Below the pieces are notes generated by a model. It did no database searches and had not been told where the DNA came from. It was given only the letters and a program-made list of their open reading frames with translations. Shown here one piece after another: positions 61,954-62,050 of a stretch of 62,050 nucleotides of DNA (the first letter of the stretch is position 1; each line of letters opens with the position of its first letter). Origin of the DNA: Anaerocolumna sp. (GTDB lineage Bacteria; Bacillota; Clostridia; Lachnospirales; Lachnospiraceae); contig JARBTX010000013.1 in assembly GCA_029239975.1 (NCBI GenBank), positions 1 through 62,050 of the forward strand, given 5' to 3'. Both the position numbers and the translations under genes were made by a program.

Positions 61954-62050
61954 TTACATTCTACTAATAATCCATCTTACTGACGTATCTATTTTTTCTA
62001 TAAATAAAGCACCAAATTTCGTTAAAGTAAGAGATTGCCAAAGTAATATT
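61954..62050 (-). CDS. agrB: C-terminal end of a probable AgrB peptidase (partial)
   Basis: The minus strand is open from the window edge to a stop at 61954-61956, giving 31 residues, ILLWQSLTLTKFGALFIEKI plus a short basic tail. WQSLTLTKFG resembles the C-terminus of clostridial AgrB membrane endopeptidases, and the next gene downstream is agrD, which AgrB processes. The fragment is short, so identity rests mainly on context. Confidence 0.6.
   Translation of the reverse strand, partial: ILLWQSLTLTKFGALFIEKIDTSVRWIISRM

Overview
The window looks like chromosomal DNA of a low-GC, spore-forming Gram-positive anaerobe of the class Clostridia, most likely a Lachnospiraceae member close to Lachnoclostridium (Clostridium) phytofermentans. 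This is inferred from strong Shine-Dalgarno (SD) sites, consensus sigma-A promoters, a T-box, a purine riboswitch, LysM/GH18-type spore proteins, a GH94-type phosphorylase, c-di-GMP enzymes and an Agr-type peptide. I could not run a database search. No rRNA, tRNA, CRISPR array, prophage or complete insertion sequence was seen.

Left part (1-13.4 kb): the 3' end of a LysM/GH18-like spore gene is followed by a complete branched-chain amino acid ABC transporter (livK-livH-livM-livG-livF). A gene-poor stretch (6.3-7.6 kb) then holds several promoter/operator/short-ORF units and a candidate small RNA around a small HTH gene. Minus-strand genes follow: an SDR dehydrogenase with a YgjP-like metallopeptidase, a GMC oxidoreductase with a gluconate-dehydrogenase-subunit-3-like partner, a methyltransferase and a UPF0303/DUF336 protein beside a 15-unit TTTA microsatellite.

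Middle part (13.5-36.2 kb): a purine-riboswitch-controlled purine permease, an ArsR-SRPBCC fusion regulator with a promoter that predicts a leaderless mRNA, an ArsB-like permease, leuS under a T-box, an LTA-synthase-like enzyme, a TIR/deoxyribosyltransferase-like orphan, an SRPBCC protein, an aldo/keto reductase with dus, and a five-gene operon (ECF sigma, anti-sigma, DUF4358 lipoprotein, MBOAT acyltransferase, DHHW protein) likely for O-acylation of a wall polymer. An MMPL exporter with a heptad-repeat secreted partner faces a TetR-type regulator.

Right part (36.3-62 kb): an rpmG gene too short for ordinary gene calling, a zinc uptake operon (Fur-type regulator, small CxxC membrane protein, znuA, znuC, znuB, lipoprotein) with a candidate operator, a GH94-type phosphorylase, a second ECF/anti-sigma pair, the complete LysM/GH18-like paralog, a PucR regulator, an Ig-like surface protein, a MerR/ABC deletion scar, a 688-residue coiled-coil protein, two membrane c-di-GMP enzymes (GGDEF-EAL and GGDEF-HD-GYP), a 903-residue protein with two zinc-ribbon-like motifs, and at the right edge agrD plus the end of a probable agrB.

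Cross-cutting points: two near-identical 155-bp hairpin elements (MITE-like) and a shorter relative lie in intergenic DNA; both GH18-like proteins have lost the catalytic motif; short tandem repeats sit downstream of several minus-strand genes; many promoters overlap clear inverted repeats, which gives testable operator predictions.
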